Source: Treponema_B putidum (GTDB lineage: Bacteria; Spirochaetota; Spirochaetia; Treponematales; Treponemataceae). Taken from it: a stretch of 64,000 bases of DNA. The stretch is from NCBI RefSeq assembly GCF_007830595.1, contig NZ_VLLD01000005.1; one strand, written 5' to 3'. How positions within the stretch are numbered: position 1 is the first letter of the stretch; each line of letters starts with the position of its first letter. Made by a program: the position numbers and the translations under genes. Under the pieces are notes generated by a model. The model had not been told where the DNA came from. It did no database searches and saw only the letters and a program-made list of their open reading frames with translations. Shown here piece by piece: positions 42,715 through 52,098 of the stretch.

Positions 42715-45027
42715 ATGGAAGAACAATTATCTAATTTTAGAATAAAACAGGGCCGCAGTGTTTTTAATGCGTATAACGGAATCAATTCTTTTTCGTTTGC
42801 CCTTGTTACAGGAAATACAATTACTCTTTATGCCCTTGCTTTAAAAGCTAACAGCACCGTTATAGGCTTGCTTACAGCCTTTATGTACATGTGTTATTTT
42901 ACCATTCCATTAGGGAAACTTATGGCACGGCGGTTTACGATTGTAAAAACTTTTGCCTATACTTGGTTTTTGCGCAATGCCTCTCTTTTACCTATTTTGT
43001 TTATTCCGTTTTTTTATTTTAGGGGAGAAAATGAAGCCGCTATCTTTATGCTTTTACTTGCGGTTGCCCTTTTTAATTTTTTTAGAGGAGCAGGGATAGT
43101 GGCTAACAATCCTGTCATAAGTCTTTTGGCTCCCGGCAGGGATAGAAATTCTTATATAGTTAAAATATCTTTAACAAATAATTCGGCCGCCCTTGCTGCC
43201 ATAATATTTTTAACCGTTTTTTTATGGTTTTCTCCAAAGCTAGGAATCGATATAGTTTCTACATATAACATAACTGCAATTATAGGTATTATTACAGGTT
43301 TTGCAGCCTCGGCTCTTTTGCTTAAACTTCCGGATCCCGATTTTGAAAAAAGAATGGAAGCGGTGAAAGAGGCTAGAGCTGAAGGAAAAAGCCGAAAAGA
43401 AATAAGAAAACTAAAAAAAGGAAATCAAAGTCTTCAAAAAAGTTCTTTTTTTGAAGCAGCTAAGGTAACTCTTGCAGATAAAAATTTTAGGCTTTATATT
43501 TTTTCGTTTTTTATAATTCAATTCGGAATAAGTTTAGCCCGCCCCTTTATAATTGTTTACGGTAAGGCCGTTTATTCTATCCCCGATAATTTGGTTATTA
43601 TCTTTTCTCTTGCTTCAACCATGGGCTCTCTTTTGGTGGGGCTTTTAATGCGCCTTTTAATAGACAGGATGGGGGCAAAACCCATGTATGTTATTTTTAC
43701 GGCTCTCAGTGTTGCGGCTCTTATTCCTGCAATTATAGCTCCGGCCAGAGAAATGCATTTGATTGCTTTTATCTTTTTGATTTTATTTTCGATCCTGACA
43801 AATATGGGATTTTCTGCGCAAATGGATGCATCGCAAGCCTACTTCTTCGGAATAGTTCCATCAAATTTTTTGATGGATTTAAGTATGCTTAACTTTTTTG
43901 TAATGGGAATTACCGGTGCTCTCGGTTCAATCTTAGGAGGCCGTATTTTGGATATTCTACAATTGGCAGGATTTTCCAATTTAAGCATGTACCGTTTATT
44001 TTTTTCGGGAGTTATAATCTGCATCCTGTTTGGAATGATTTTTCAGGTTAAGCTTTTAAACCTTGGAGGCAGATTGGTAAAAGATGCTCTTGCCGTTATT
44101 TTTTCGCCGAGAGACATGAAGGCATTAAACCTTTTATATAAGTTGGATTCAAGTGAAAACCTTCAAACGGAAGAAAAAATTTTGCATGAGCTTACGGCAA
44201 CAGCTTCGCAAGAATCTGCCGACAAGTTAAATCAATATATGAAGTCGCCAAGGTTTTCAATAAGGTATTCTGCAATGCAGTCTTTAAATTCTTTAGAAAA
44301 ACTTTCTGCAAAAAACAGGGAATCTCTTTTAGAAGAATTGAATAAGGGAGAATTTACTACGGCCGCTCTTGCTGCAAAAACTCTTGCGCATTTTAATATA
44401 CATCAAGCTGTTGAACCTTTGAGAAATGCTCTTGAAAGTAAAGATTATCTTTTGGCCGCAGAAGCTATGGTTGCCCTTGCTCATTTTAAAGATGAGGCTT
44501 CTCAATTTAAAATTTCTCAAATCTTATCCGGAACACAAAACCCTAAAATATTGCTTGCAGGTATAAAAGCAATGGAGACTTATAAGTCGGTAAATTCCAT
44601 TCCGTTTATAATCGATTTACTCCGCAGGGAAAGCCTTCCTTCCTTGGTAGAAGATGAGGCTTATTTAAGTTTAGCTTCGATGATGAAGGTTGAAGGCGGC
44701 TTTTATTTTGCTTATGATAGGTTTAAAAATGAGGCAAGGGATACAGGAGCAATTTTTACCGATATGCTCGATGAAGCTTTTGCAAAAAGAAAACATTCGG
44801 ATATTGAATTTAAAAAGATAATTTTAACTTTTATAAGCGAAGCTTCAAATGATACTGAATTTATAAAATGGTTTTTGGACTTGGCTGAAGAATTTTTAGG
44901 AGTAAACACAGCTCTTCTTTTGAGTGTTATAATGGATGTTGATATGGTTACAAATAAATCTTTTAGATTTTTCTTGTGCTATTGGGCTGTCTCTATTTTT
45001 ATGGAACCAAAGTTAGCTGCAATTTAA
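42715..45027 (+). CDS. MFS transporter fused to C-terminal HEAT-like repeats
   Basis: 770 residues. The first ~455 residues form about 12 membrane segments with an MFS central charged loop (KEARAEGKSRKEIRKLKK). Residues ~480-740 are cytoplasmic alpha-helical repeats of HEAT type (RYSAMQSLNSLEKL; AALAAKTLAHFNIHQAVEPL; YLLAAEAMVALAHFKDEASQ). The helical domain may be a regulatory or scaffold module. Substrate unknown. It starts 15 bp after the methylase. Confidence 0.85.
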   Translation: MEEQLSNFRIKQGRSVFNAYNGINSFSFALVTGNTITLYALALKANSTVIGLLTAFMYMCYFTIPLGKLMARRFTIVKTFAYTWFLRNASLLPILFIPFFYFRGENEAAIFMLLLAVALFNFFRGAGIVANNPVISLLAPGRDRNSYIVKISLTNNSAALAAIIFLTVFLWFSPKLGIDIVSTYNITAIIGIITGFAASALLLKLPDPDFEKRMEAVKEARAEGKSRKEIRKLKKGNQSLQKSSFFEAAKVTLADKNFRLYIFSFFIIQFGISLARPFIIVYGKAVYSIPDNLVIIFSLASTMGSLLVGLLMRLLIDRMGAKPMYVIFTALSVAALIPAIIAPAREMHLIAFIFLILFSILTNMGFSAQMDASQAYFFGIVPSNFLMDLSMLNFFVMGITGALGSILGGRILDILQLAGFSNLSMYRLFFSGVIICILFGMIFQVKLLNLGGRLVKDALAVIFSPRDMKALNLLYKLDSSENLQTEEKILHELTATASQESADKLNQYMKSPRFSIRYSAMQSLNSLEKLSAKNRESLLEELNKGEFTTAALAAKTLAHFNIHQAVEPLRNALESKDYLLAAEAMVALAHFKDEASQFKISQILSGTQNPKILLAGIKAMETYKSVNSIPFIIDLLRRESLPSLVEDEAYLSLASMMKVEGGFYFAYDRFKNEARDTGAIFTDMLDEAFAKRKHSDIEFKKIILTFISEASNDTEFIKWFLDLAEEFLGVNTALLLSVIMDVDMVTNKSFRFFLCYWAVSIFMEPKLAAI

Positions 45028-45046
45028 GATTTTATGGAGGTTAGAT

Positions 45047-45562
45047 ATGAATGAAATTATTCAAAACATGCTCACCCGTGTGAGCGTCCGTAAGTTTACG
45101 GCAGAGAGGGTCGAAGATGAAAAGCTTAAGACAATTGTAGAATGTGCTAAGGCTTCTCCGACGGGTAAAAACAGACAGATGAGGAAATTTACTGTTGTGC
45201 ATAATCGGGAAAAAATACAGGAACTTGCAAGGGCTGTTTCTTCCGTACTTGATATTCCGAATTACCGAATCTATGACTGTGATGCTTTGATACTCATCAG
45301 CTTTGAAGAAGATGACCGATTCGGTTACTGCGATTCTTCGGTTGCAATTGAGAACATCTATCTTGCAGCTCATGCTCTGGGCTTGGGTTCCGTTTGGATA
45401 AACCAGTTGAGAGAAAAATGCAATTCGCCTGAGATAAGACGGGTTTTAGATTCTTTTAATATTCCTAAAAATCACGTAGTATGCGGAATATCGGCAATCG
45501 GTTATCCTGCAGAACACCCCGAACCTAAAAAACGCACAGAGCCTGTCGAGTTTATAAATTAA
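45047..45562 (+). CDS. Nitroreductase-family FMN oxidoreductase
   Basis: 171 residues, short nitroreductase. N-terminal RVSVRKFTAERVEDEKL, ASPTGKNRQMRKFTVVHN (FMN contacts), and C-terminal AAHALGLGSVWINQLRE and HVVCGISAIGYPAEHPEPKK. It reduces nitro compounds, quinones or flavins with NAD(P)H. GGAGG precedes the ATG. The gene is 19 bp after the MFS gene and convergent with msrAB. Confidence 0.9.
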   Translation: MNEIIQNMLTRVSVRKFTAERVEDEKLKTIVECAKASPTGKNRQMRKFTVVHNREKIQELARAVSSVLDIPNYRIYDCDALILISFEEDDRFGYCDSSVAIENIYLAAHALGLGSVWINQLREKCNSPEIRRVLDSFNIPKNHVVCGISAIGYPAEHPEPKKRTEPVEFIN

Positions 45563-45577
45563 GTTTTATAGGCGGTT

Positions 45578-46642
45578 TTAAAAATTTCCTGCCGGTTTTA
45601 CGTAAGGAAGATAATCGCCGTAACCCTCTTGTTCCATTTTATCGTAGGGGATAAACCGTAAGGCTGCACCGTTAATGCAATAGCGTAGACCGCCTGCATC
45701 TGCAGGGCCGTCATCAAAGACGTGGCCTAGATGGGTTCCGCCTGTTTTTGATATGACTTCAGTTCTTGTCATACCGTGGCTTTTATCCTCCAAGTATTGA
45801 AGAGCCTGAGTTGTAATAGCCTTTGTAAATGATGGCCAGCCGCAGCCTGCATCGTACTTATTTAATGAAGAAAAAAGAGGCTTCCCTGTAGTTATGTCAA
45901 CATAAATTCCTTCAGAGTCGAATTTATCGTACTCGCTTGTAAATGGCCTTTCCGTTGCCTTTTCTTGTGTAACCGAAAACTGGATCGGTTTTAAGGATTT
46001 TTTTAATTCTTCTTTTGAAAGTACTTTAAATTTACTTTCATCATAGAGAGGCTTTAAAGCAAGGGTTAAGTCTATGTGGCAATATCCTCCCGGATTTTTT
46101 TGAAGATAGTCTTGATGATAGTCTTCTGCAAGGATAAAATGTCTAAGTTTTTCAACTTCAACAACAATGGGTTTAGAGTATTTTTTTTGCATAAACTTTA
46201 CAAAACTTTGTATCTCTTTAATCATAGAATCATCTACATAATAAATGCCTGTTCTGTATTGCCGGCCTGCATCGTTTCCCTGTTTGTTTAAAGATGTAGG
46301 ATCGATTATTCTAAAATAATGAGCCAATAGTTCTTGTAAACTTACTGTAGAAGCATCATAAACTATTTTTACAGTTTCGGCATGGTCACTGTCGTGCAAT
46401 CCCTTGTAGTTTGCCGAGTTTTCTTTTCCGTTTGCATAACCCGTGTCCGTTTGTTTAACGCCGGGAATTTGGCGAAAATATCCTTCAACGCCCCAAAAGC
46501 AGCCGCCTGCAAGATATATTTCTTTAATCATTCCGTTTCCTCCTATAAGTAATTTTTGTTCTGCCTGAGCCTTTGTACATGATAGAAATAAAACTATCAT
46601 CAGTAAAAAGCTCATATGTACTAAAATATTTTTATTTTTCAT
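45578..46642 (-). CDS. msrAB: Bifunctional methionine sulfoxide reductase MsrA/MsrB, exported lipoprotein
   Basis: 354 residues. A lipoprotein signal ends with lipobox LFLSC. MsrA (about 38-195) has catalytic YLAGGCFWGVEGYFRQ; MsrB (about 218-350) has YDAGCGWPSFTKAI, GTHLGHVFDDGPADAGG and the catalytic Cys in RYCINGAALRF. It repairs both S- and R-Met-O in envelope proteins under oxidative attack. The fused, exported form is known in oral pathogens (PilB-like). Confidence 0.95.
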   Translation of the reverse strand: MKNKNILVHMSFLLMIVLFLSCTKAQAEQKLLIGGNGMIKEIYLAGGCFWGVEGYFRQIPGVKQTDTGYANGKENSANYKGLHDSDHAETVKIVYDASTVSLQELLAHYFRIIDPTSLNKQGNDAGRQYRTGIYYVDDSMIKEIQSFVKFMQKKYSKPIVVEVEKLRHFILAEDYHQDYLQKNPGGYCHIDLTLALKPLYDESKFKVLSKEELKKSLKPIQFSVTQEKATERPFTSEYDKFDSEGIYVDITTGKPLFSSLNKYDAGCGWPSFTKAITTQALQYLEDKSHGMTRTEVISKTGGTHLGHVFDDGPADAGGLRYCINGAALRFIPYDKMEQEGYGDYLPYVKPAGNF

Positions 46643-46654
46643 ATTTAATTTCTC

Positions 46655-47107
46655 TTATTCTTTTTTTACCGGCAACTTTTTTTTGAGAGCTTTTATAAGA
46701 CGTGTCGCCGATGCAGAAATAATTAAGCCTACGGATATCGCTATTGCTATAAAAGCCGCTTGAACGCCTTCGCTCACTCCCTGTTCCAGTCTGTCTGTAA
46801 CAAAGAAAAGCATGGTCTTATAAACTTTAAATCCCGGAACTAAGGGAATAATACCTATAACGATAAAACATGTAACAGGCGTTTTTTGAAGTACTGCAAA
46901 TAAATCCGCCAAGAGGCCTACGGCTAGAGCTCCGGCTAAGGTTGCAAATATATAATTTATACCGATGTTCTGAAAAAATATGAGGATTGTCCAAGAGACA
47001 CTTCCGCACAGGCCGCTTAAACAGATGTTTCTTCGCGGAACCGAAAACAAAAAACAAAAACAAAAACTAGCAACAAAAGATGCGATTGTATGCACATAAA
47101 GCGGCAT
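46655..47107 (-). CDS. Threonine/serine exporter, small subunit (ThrE C-terminal half)
   Basis: 150 residues, about five membrane helices, with FVIGIIPLVPGFKVYKTML-type and GALAVGLLADLFAVLQKTPV stretches typical of the DUF3815/ThrE C half. Its ATG overlaps the stop of the large subunit by one base (TAATG), so the two are coupled and act together as an amino-acid exporter. Confidence 0.85.
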   Translation of the reverse strand: MPLYVHTIASFVASFCFCFLFSVPRRNICLSGLCGSVSWTILIFFQNIGINYIFATLAGALAVGLLADLFAVLQKTPVTCFIVIGIIPLVPGFKVYKTMLFFVTDRLEQGVSEGVQAAFIAIAISVGLIISASATRLIKALKKKLPVKKE

Positions 47108-47877
47108 TATATTCCTCCTAAAAGAGAGTACCCGAAGAGAACCGATCCTATTCCAAAGGCTATTGCAATGGCTATCATAATAGCCTCACAGGTACGTGCA
47201 AGTCCAGAAACTAAATCTCCCAAAATAAAATCCCGTATACCTGAAGTAAAGGCTACGCCCGGCACAAGAGATAAAACTGCTCCTACTATTATCATGTCAA
47301 GATTTTTTACAAACCCTATATGGTAAAAAATAATGGTGGTTATACCGACTAAAAAGCCTGCTATAAAATTTCCTAAAAAGACTGTTTTTGAAAACTGTGC
47401 AATTTTATCATTTGAGAAAACGGCTACGAAGGTAGCAAGAAAAGTAACTATAAAATCATTTAATGTTCCGCCGAGCAAAATAGAAAAAAGTCCGCAGGCT
47501 ATTCCGGAGGTAGTTAATACAAGCCAATACGGATAATTTTTTTCTGCATCAATATTTTTTAAAATATCGAGGGCATCACTTTCAGAAATTTTACCTTGAG
47601 TAAAGTTTCTTGAAAATTCGTTGACCAATGAAATTTTATGTATATTGCTGCCCCTGACTCTTATGTTTTTAATGTAAGTTGAGCCTTCCTTCTTGTCATT
47701 TCCTATTAATATTACTGTCGGAGTTATAAAAACGGCAATGCCTGTAATTCCGCGTGAGGCGCATATCCTTAAAATGGTTTCTTCCGTTCTGTGCATCTCG
47801 GCTCCGTTTTTTATTAGAAGCTCTCCTGCCGTCAGGGCTATCCTAAAAATTGATGAAGCATTTTTTTCTTCTTCCAT
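47107..47877 (-). CDS. Threonine/serine exporter, large subunit (ThrE N-terminal half)
   Basis: 256 residues from the ATG at 47877 (AGGAAA upstream; alternative ATG 47889). N-terminal cytoplasmic domain ALTAGELLIKNGAEMHRTEE with strand TAVFITPTVILIG-type sequence, then about five membrane helices including VGAVLSLVPGVAFTSGIRDF. DUF1212/ThrE family: exports threonine or serine. Operon with the small subunit. Confidence 0.87.
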   Translation of the reverse strand: MEEEKNASSIFRIALTAGELLIKNGAEMHRTEETILRICASRGITGIAVFITPTVILIGNDKKEGSTYIKNIRVRGSNIHKISLVNEFSRNFTQGKISESDALDILKNIDAEKNYPYWLVLTTSGIACGLFSILLGGTLNDFIVTFLATFVAVFSNDKIAQFSKTVFLGNFIAGFLVGITTIIFYHIGFVKNLDMIIVGAVLSLVPGVAFTSGIRDFILGDLVSGLARTCEAIMIAIAIAFGIGSVLFGYSLLGGI

Positions 47878-48025
47878 TATTTTCCTCATTTAAGAATTAT
47901 TTAAAATTCTAAAAAAGAATATAGCACAGGATATTTAAAAAAACAAGGTATCTAAGATATAACAAATTTGCAAGCAAGGATGACTACTTTATTTAATAAG
48001 ATTTTTATGATACAATTAAATAAAT

Positions 48026-48568
48026 ATGGATTATTATGTAGTACAGGTTAGTACGGGCAAAGAAAAAAAATTTATTGAAGATGCCGAATTTAAAAATAAG
48101 TTTGATGAGATTCCTTATTCTATAGTTTTTCCTCAGAGAGTTTTAAAAATAAGAAAAGCCGGTAAAGTAACGGAAAAACAACTGGCTGTTTTTGCAGGTT
48201 ATTTGTTTATAGGTACCGATGGAATTTCAAGAGAGCTGTATCAGCATATTAAAAAATGTAAGGGCTTCTATCGTTTTTTGCCTAATAATCAAGAGCCTAA
48301 ATCTTTACAAGGAAGGGATCTGGAAATTCTTAATCAATTTATTTCATTCGGCGGTGTTGCAAAAATTTCACAAGTTATATTTGATGAAAATGATAGGATA
48401 AAGATTATTGAAGGCCCTTTAAGCGGACTGGAAGGTTATATTGTAAGAGTAAATAAGCGGAAGGAAAGGGCAACTATTTGTTTGGATATGTGCGAGACAT
48501 CTTTTTCTATCGACTTAGGGTTTGAAGAAATATCAAAGGAGAAGAAAAAAAATGAGCCGTCCTATTAA
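48026..48568 (+). CDS. NusG-family specialised antiterminator (UpxY/LoaP-type)
   Basis: 180 residues. NGN domain: MDYYVVQVSTGKEKKFIEDA, PQRVLKIRKAGK, FAGYLFIGTD; KOW domain near residue 125: IKIIEGPLSGLEGYIVRVNK. It differs from a housekeeping NusG by position: the first gene of a sugar-nucleotide locus. Such paralogues bind RNA polymerase and allow read-through of long surface-polysaccharide operons. It overlaps the next gene by 17 bp. No JUMPstart/ops-like leader was recognised in 47878-48025. Confidence 0.85.
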   Translation: MDYYVVQVSTGKEKKFIEDAEFKNKFDEIPYSIVFPQRVLKIRKAGKVTEKQLAVFAGYLFIGTDGISRELYQHIKKCKGFYRFLPNNQEPKSLQGRDLEILNQFISFGGVAKISQVIFDENDRIKIIEGPLSGLEGYIVRVNKRKERATICLDMCETSFSIDLGFEEISKEKKKNEPSY

Positions 48569-50039
48569 ACAAAAAGCTTCCATATACATAGTAGGAGCAG
48601 GCCTTGCCGGAACTATGATTGCACATGAAATTTCGGCAAAAAAAATATTCGGCAAGGTTGTCGCCTTTTTAGACGATGACTCTAAAAAAATCGGAACTAA
48701 GATTGACGGGATTCCGGTATTCGGGCCTATAAGTGAAACCGTTCATTTAATCAGAATAGATGCAGGGGATGAGGCTCTGATTGCAATTCCCAGCATACGC
48801 TCCGAGCGTTTACGTGAAATATATGAGCTTTTAAAATCGGCAGGTTTTTCAAAGATAAAACTTCTGCCCGCAATTTCGCAAATCATTGACGGTTCAGCTC
48901 ATTTGGTACAAGCCCGCGAAATAGATCCGCAGGATTTGCTTACCCGCACCCCCGTTACAATTTCTTTAAAAAAGAGTTTGGCATATCTGCGAGGAAAGCG
49001 CGTTTTAATTACGGGCGCCGGAGGTTCTATCGGAAGCGAGCTTTGCCGTCAGCTTTTATCGGGCGGTGCCGAACGTCTCTATCTTTTCGGACACGGAGAG
49101 AATTCAATTTATCAAATTTATAAGGAGCTTAAAATATTACAGGCAGGCGGTGTCGGCGACAAGGCGACAATTGTTCCGGTTATAGGAGAGTTAAAAGACC
49201 GCGAGTATATGCGCTATATTATTAAGCAATTAAAATGTGATGCGGTTTTTCATACGGCGGCTTATAAACATGTTCCCTTAATGGAGGAGAATCCTGTTGC
49301 CGTTATCGAGAACAATGTTTTCGGTACAAAAAATCTTTTGGATGCCTGTATTGAATTTAATGTAAAGCGTTTTGTTTTGATCTCGACCGATAAGGCTGTT
49401 GAGCCTGTTTCGGTTTACGGCGTTTCAAAACTATTAAGCGAAAAATTGGTATTGCAGGCTGCCGAAACCGTAAAAGAAAAAAAAGATTCAGCCTACATGT
49501 TTGTACGCTTTGGAAATGTTCTGGGTTCACGAGGTTCTATCTTTCCTCTTTTTGTAGAACAGATACAAAACGGAGGACCTGTTACCGTAACCGATAAAAA
49601 TATGATTCGTTTTTTTATGACAATTCCCGAAGCCTGTTCGCTGGTACTGCAAACTGGAGGTGTAGGCAAATCGGGTGAGTCCTATCTTCTCGATATGGGG
49701 GAACCTGTAAATATTTATGAGACGGCGAAGCAGTTGATAAGTTACATGGGCTTTGAACCTGAAAAAGATATTAAGATAGAAATAATCGGCCCCAGAGAAG
49801 GAGAACGTTTGGAAGAACCTCTTTGGTCTTCAACCGAATATCTTGAAAAAACGGATTACGAAAAAATCATGTGTCTGCGCGATAAAAAAGAATTTGATTC
49901 TAAAAACTTAAACGAAATTTTAAATACTCTATATTCGTTTTGTTTTTATAATGAAGAAAAAAAAGATGATTTCCGCAATAAAGAGAAAATGCGTAATTTT
50001 TTGGAAGAAAACGATTTGTTAATTTATAAAAAGGAGTAA
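48552..50039 (+). CDS. Nucleotide-sugar 4,6-dehydratase/epimerase, CapD/PglF-like
   Basis: 495 residues from the ATG at 48552 (GGAGAAG upstream). N-terminal Rossmann-like domain (ASIYIVGAGLAGTMIAHEIS, residues ~8-27) without the four membrane helices seen in PglF or WbpM. Catalytic SDR: GKRVLITGAGGSIGSELCRQ (about 150), FHTAAYKHVPLMEENP, STDKAVEPVSVYGVSK. PglF-like enzymes usually have Met in place of Tyr in the last motif; here YGVSK is a standard YxxxK. It probably acts on UDP-GlcNAc for glycan synthesis. Confidence 0.88.
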   Translation: MSRPIKQKASIYIVGAGLAGTMIAHEISAKKIFGKVVAFLDDDSKKIGTKIDGIPVFGPISETVHLIRIDAGDEALIAIPSIRSERLREIYELLKSAGFSKIKLLPAISQIIDGSAHLVQAREIDPQDLLTRTPVTISLKKSLAYLRGKRVLITGAGGSIGSELCRQLLSGGAERLYLFGHGENSIYQIYKELKILQAGGVGDKATIVPVIGELKDREYMRYIIKQLKCDAVFHTAAYKHVPLMEENPVAVIENNVFGTKNLLDACIEFNVKRFVLISTDKAVEPVSVYGVSKLLSEKLVLQAAETVKEKKDSAYMFVRFGNVLGSRGSIFPLFVEQIQNGGPVTVTDKNMIRFFMTIPEACSLVLQTGGVGKSGESYLLDMGEPVNIYETAKQLISYMGFEPEKDIKIEIIGPREGERLEEPLWSSTEYLEKTDYEKIMCLRDKKEFDSKNLNEILNTLYSFCFYNEEKKDDFRNKEKMRNFLEENDLLIYKKE

Positions 50040-50073
50040 TAAAAAAATACATAATTTATTGTTCATACATGAG

Positions 50074-51393
50074 ATGATTAAAATAAGATTTCAGAAAAAG
50101 ATAAAAAATATTAATATAAAAAAATTAATAATCGGTATTATAATATTTATTTTTATTTCAGTGTTTATTATAATGTCTATTTTTATCTCAAAAAAACATG
50201 ATACAATATCCGGTTTTATTTCTGCCGAAGAAATGAAAGCCGACTATGAATATTTTTGGGATTTTATTTATAACGGGTACCCTTTTACCGAAGTATGTGA
50301 ACGCAAAGGAATTGATTTAGAACAAATAAAACAGACAGGATATAGGTATTTATCGGATCCCATGATGCAACATGGATATTATTCTTTCTATGGTGATTTA
50401 TGCAGAAAAATTACAGGAAACAGATATATAGGCCATCTTTATCCTTCAGATTATTTTGATTATAAGAAAATATTTAAGCAGACTACAGCTAAGGTTTCAT
50501 TGCGCGAACAAGAAACTTTAATAGATAATTTTTATGCTTCAATGCCTAAAACAGGTGCTTTTGCCGGTAAAAAAGATATGCTATATGCAGATGATTTTAA
50601 AAATATAAATCCTCCGTTGATGGGGACTCGTAAGTACTCAAAACCATATACAAAGATAATAAATACTGATTATATTGCATACATAAAAATAAATTCTTTT
50701 CTTATAACGGACGGGAAAGAAAAACAAGAGTATCTAAAAGTCTTGGAAGATTTTTTTATTGAAACGGCAAATTATAAACATATAATTATCGATATACAAA
50801 ATAATGGAGGCGGATATATTGAAAATTATGAAGCAATAATATCTCCAAATATAAAGGAAAATCTGACAATAGTTTTTTATGGTCTTTATAATGAAAATAA
50901 ATATACTGATATTTATTTAGGTATGTTTTTGAACTATAACGATGTAAAAAAAATAAAAAAGAATGAAGTTCCAAATATAGAAAACTGCGGTACTATAAAA
51001 AACGATAAGGCTTATATATTAAAAAATGTAATTTTTTCTCGTCCTGCTAAAGGATATAAACCTTGCCATGATAAAAAGTTTTGGCTTCTTATAAGCAGTG
51101 ATGTATACTCAGGAGCAGATCGTTTTGCTTATGTGTGTAAAAAAACAGGATTTGCTACAGTGATCGGTACCAATACGGGAGGTGCCGGAACAAATGGTGA
51201 ATCGCCTATGTACATTGCTCTCCCCAACAGCGGATTATTGATAAAGTTTGATTTTATGTACGGTTTAACAGACGACGGATATTGTACTGATGAAACAGGT
51301 ACTGCTCCTGATATTTATAATCTTCCCGGCAAAAGTGCCCTTGGAACCTGCTTGGAAACTATAAGAAAATTAGGGGAAAAGACAAACTTTTGA
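50074..51393 (+). CDS. S41-family (tail-specific-like) serine protease, membrane-anchored
   Basis: 439 residues from ATG 50074; a TTG at 50059 is possible. One N-terminal membrane helix (about residues 18-40, KKLIIGIIIFIFISVFIIMS) anchors an extracytoplasmic domain. S41 motifs: HIIIDIQNNGGGYIENYEAI (about 245), SSDVYSGADRFAYV (about 355, with the putative catalytic Ser) and TVIGTNTGGAGTNGE. There is no PDZ domain. It is very AT-rich, unlike the preceding dehydratase, suggesting transfer. Confidence 0.82.
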   Translation: MIKIRFQKKIKNINIKKLIIGIIIFIFISVFIIMSIFISKKHDTISGFISAEEMKADYEYFWDFIYNGYPFTEVCERKGIDLEQIKQTGYRYLSDPMMQHGYYSFYGDLCRKITGNRYIGHLYPSDYFDYKKIFKQTTAKVSLREQETLIDNFYASMPKTGAFAGKKDMLYADDFKNINPPLMGTRKYSKPYTKIINTDYIAYIKINSFLITDGKEKQEYLKVLEDFFIETANYKHIIIDIQNNGGGYIENYEAIISPNIKENLTIVFYGLYNENKYTDIYLGMFLNYNDVKKIKKNEVPNIENCGTIKNDKAYILKNVIFSRPAKGYKPCHDKKFWLLISSDVYSGADRFAYVCKKTGFATVIGTNTGGAGTNGESPMYIALPNSGLLIKFDFMYGLTDDGYCTDETGTAPDIYNLPGKSALGTCLETIRKLGEKTNF

Positions 51394-51447
51394 TGGAGCA
51401 AAAGTTTTTCTTCTCCCCTATAACCCCTCATCTTTTCAAAACGCCAT

Positions 51448-51482
51448 TTAAGAGGGGAACATTTTTTAGCTCCCCCTCTTAA
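51448..51482 (+). terminator. Hairpin between S41 gene and small-peptide gene
   Basis: A 10-bp stem TTAAGAGGGG/CCCCTCTTAA with a 15-base loop, 55 bp after the S41 stop. The rest of the 373-bp gap (51394-51766) holds pyrimidine-rich sequence, an 8-bp inverted repeat ATAAGTGA/TCACTTAT (about 51685-51716) and the promoter below; no gene was seen. Confidence 0.6.
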
Positions 51483-51654
51483 AAATCTCCCCTAATATAG
51501 CGGTATGGATTGTCATTAAGACAAACCTGCGGTTTTTCTTAATAATCTTTTCCCGTTGCGAAATTGAACGTTAGCTCAACGCTTGGCGTTCCTTGCGGTT
51601 ATTAAAAATAAATAAAATTGTAAATTTATGTAAAAAAAATACTGTAAATCTTCC

Positions 51655-51683
51655 TTGACAAATAAGCAGGGCTGCCCTATACT
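51655..51683 (+). promoter_or_regulatory. Near-consensus sigma-70 promoter for the Gly-rich peptide
   Basis: TTGACA (51655-51660), 17-bp spacer, TATACT (51678-51683), 83 bp before the ATG. This is the best promoter match in the window. The 8-bp inverted repeat just downstream could be an operator or stabilising leader hairpin. Confidence 0.7.
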
Positions 51684-51766
51684 TATAAGTGAAGCCGTAA
51701 CAGTGTCATCACTTATTAACGGTAAGCATAAGCTTATCCGGTTTTTAATATCATTATGGAGGAAAT

Positions 51767-51991
51767 ATGGATTTTAATACCAACAAGAAAACAACTAATG
51801 AGGACGTGGGCTTTTTTTCTGTAGAAAACCCATCTATTATTGAACCGATTGCTTCGATTTGCAGCGGACGCCCAAATGATGCTCTTGCTCCGCCTCATGT
51901 AGACGGCGGCGGGAGCGGTGGAGGAGGAGGAGGAGTTGATCCTTTCCCTTCGCCAGTAATAGAGCCATCTAAACCAAAAAATCGCCGCTGA
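51767..51991 (+). CDS. Small Gly-rich peptide, possible precursor/bacteriocin-like
   Basis: 74 residues, GGAGG 7 bases before the ATG. No signal peptide. Residues 1-40 are polar (TNKKTTNEDVGFFSVENPSI), then a Gly-rich block (VDGGGSGGGGGGVDPFPSP, ~45-63) and a basic tail (SKPKNRR). The leader-plus-Gly-rich layout and neighbours (S41 protease upstream, CPBP protease downstream) fit a ribosomally made peptide. No modification enzyme is visible, so a linker-like or regulatory peptide is also possible. Confidence 0.6.
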   Translation: MDFNTNKKTTNEDVGFFSVENPSIIEPIASICSGRPNDALAPPHVDGGGSGGGGGGVDPFPSPVIEPSKPKNRR

Positions 51992-52076
51992 GTTTAAAGA
52001 CAGAACATACTAGTATGAAATTTTAATCAGTATCAAATGGTTCTCTGTTACGGCTGTTTTTTCTATGAGGAGTACT

Positions 52077-52098
52077 ATTTTATGCCATATAACAAAAA
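52077..52098 (+). repeat. 22-bp direct repeat, copy 1 (start of CPBP gene)
   Basis: Spans the start codon and first five codons of the CPBP gene; an identical copy is at 52918-52939. Confidence 0.9.

Noticed and set aside
47878..48025. JUMPstart/ops or LoaP-type leader element upstream of the NusG-like gene
   Set aside because: No recognisable ops sequence or strong hairpin was seen.
51540..51600. attC-like site (GAACGTTAGCTCAACG) before the Gly-rich peptide gene
   Set aside because: Arms do not pair in the attC pattern and no bulged stem is present.
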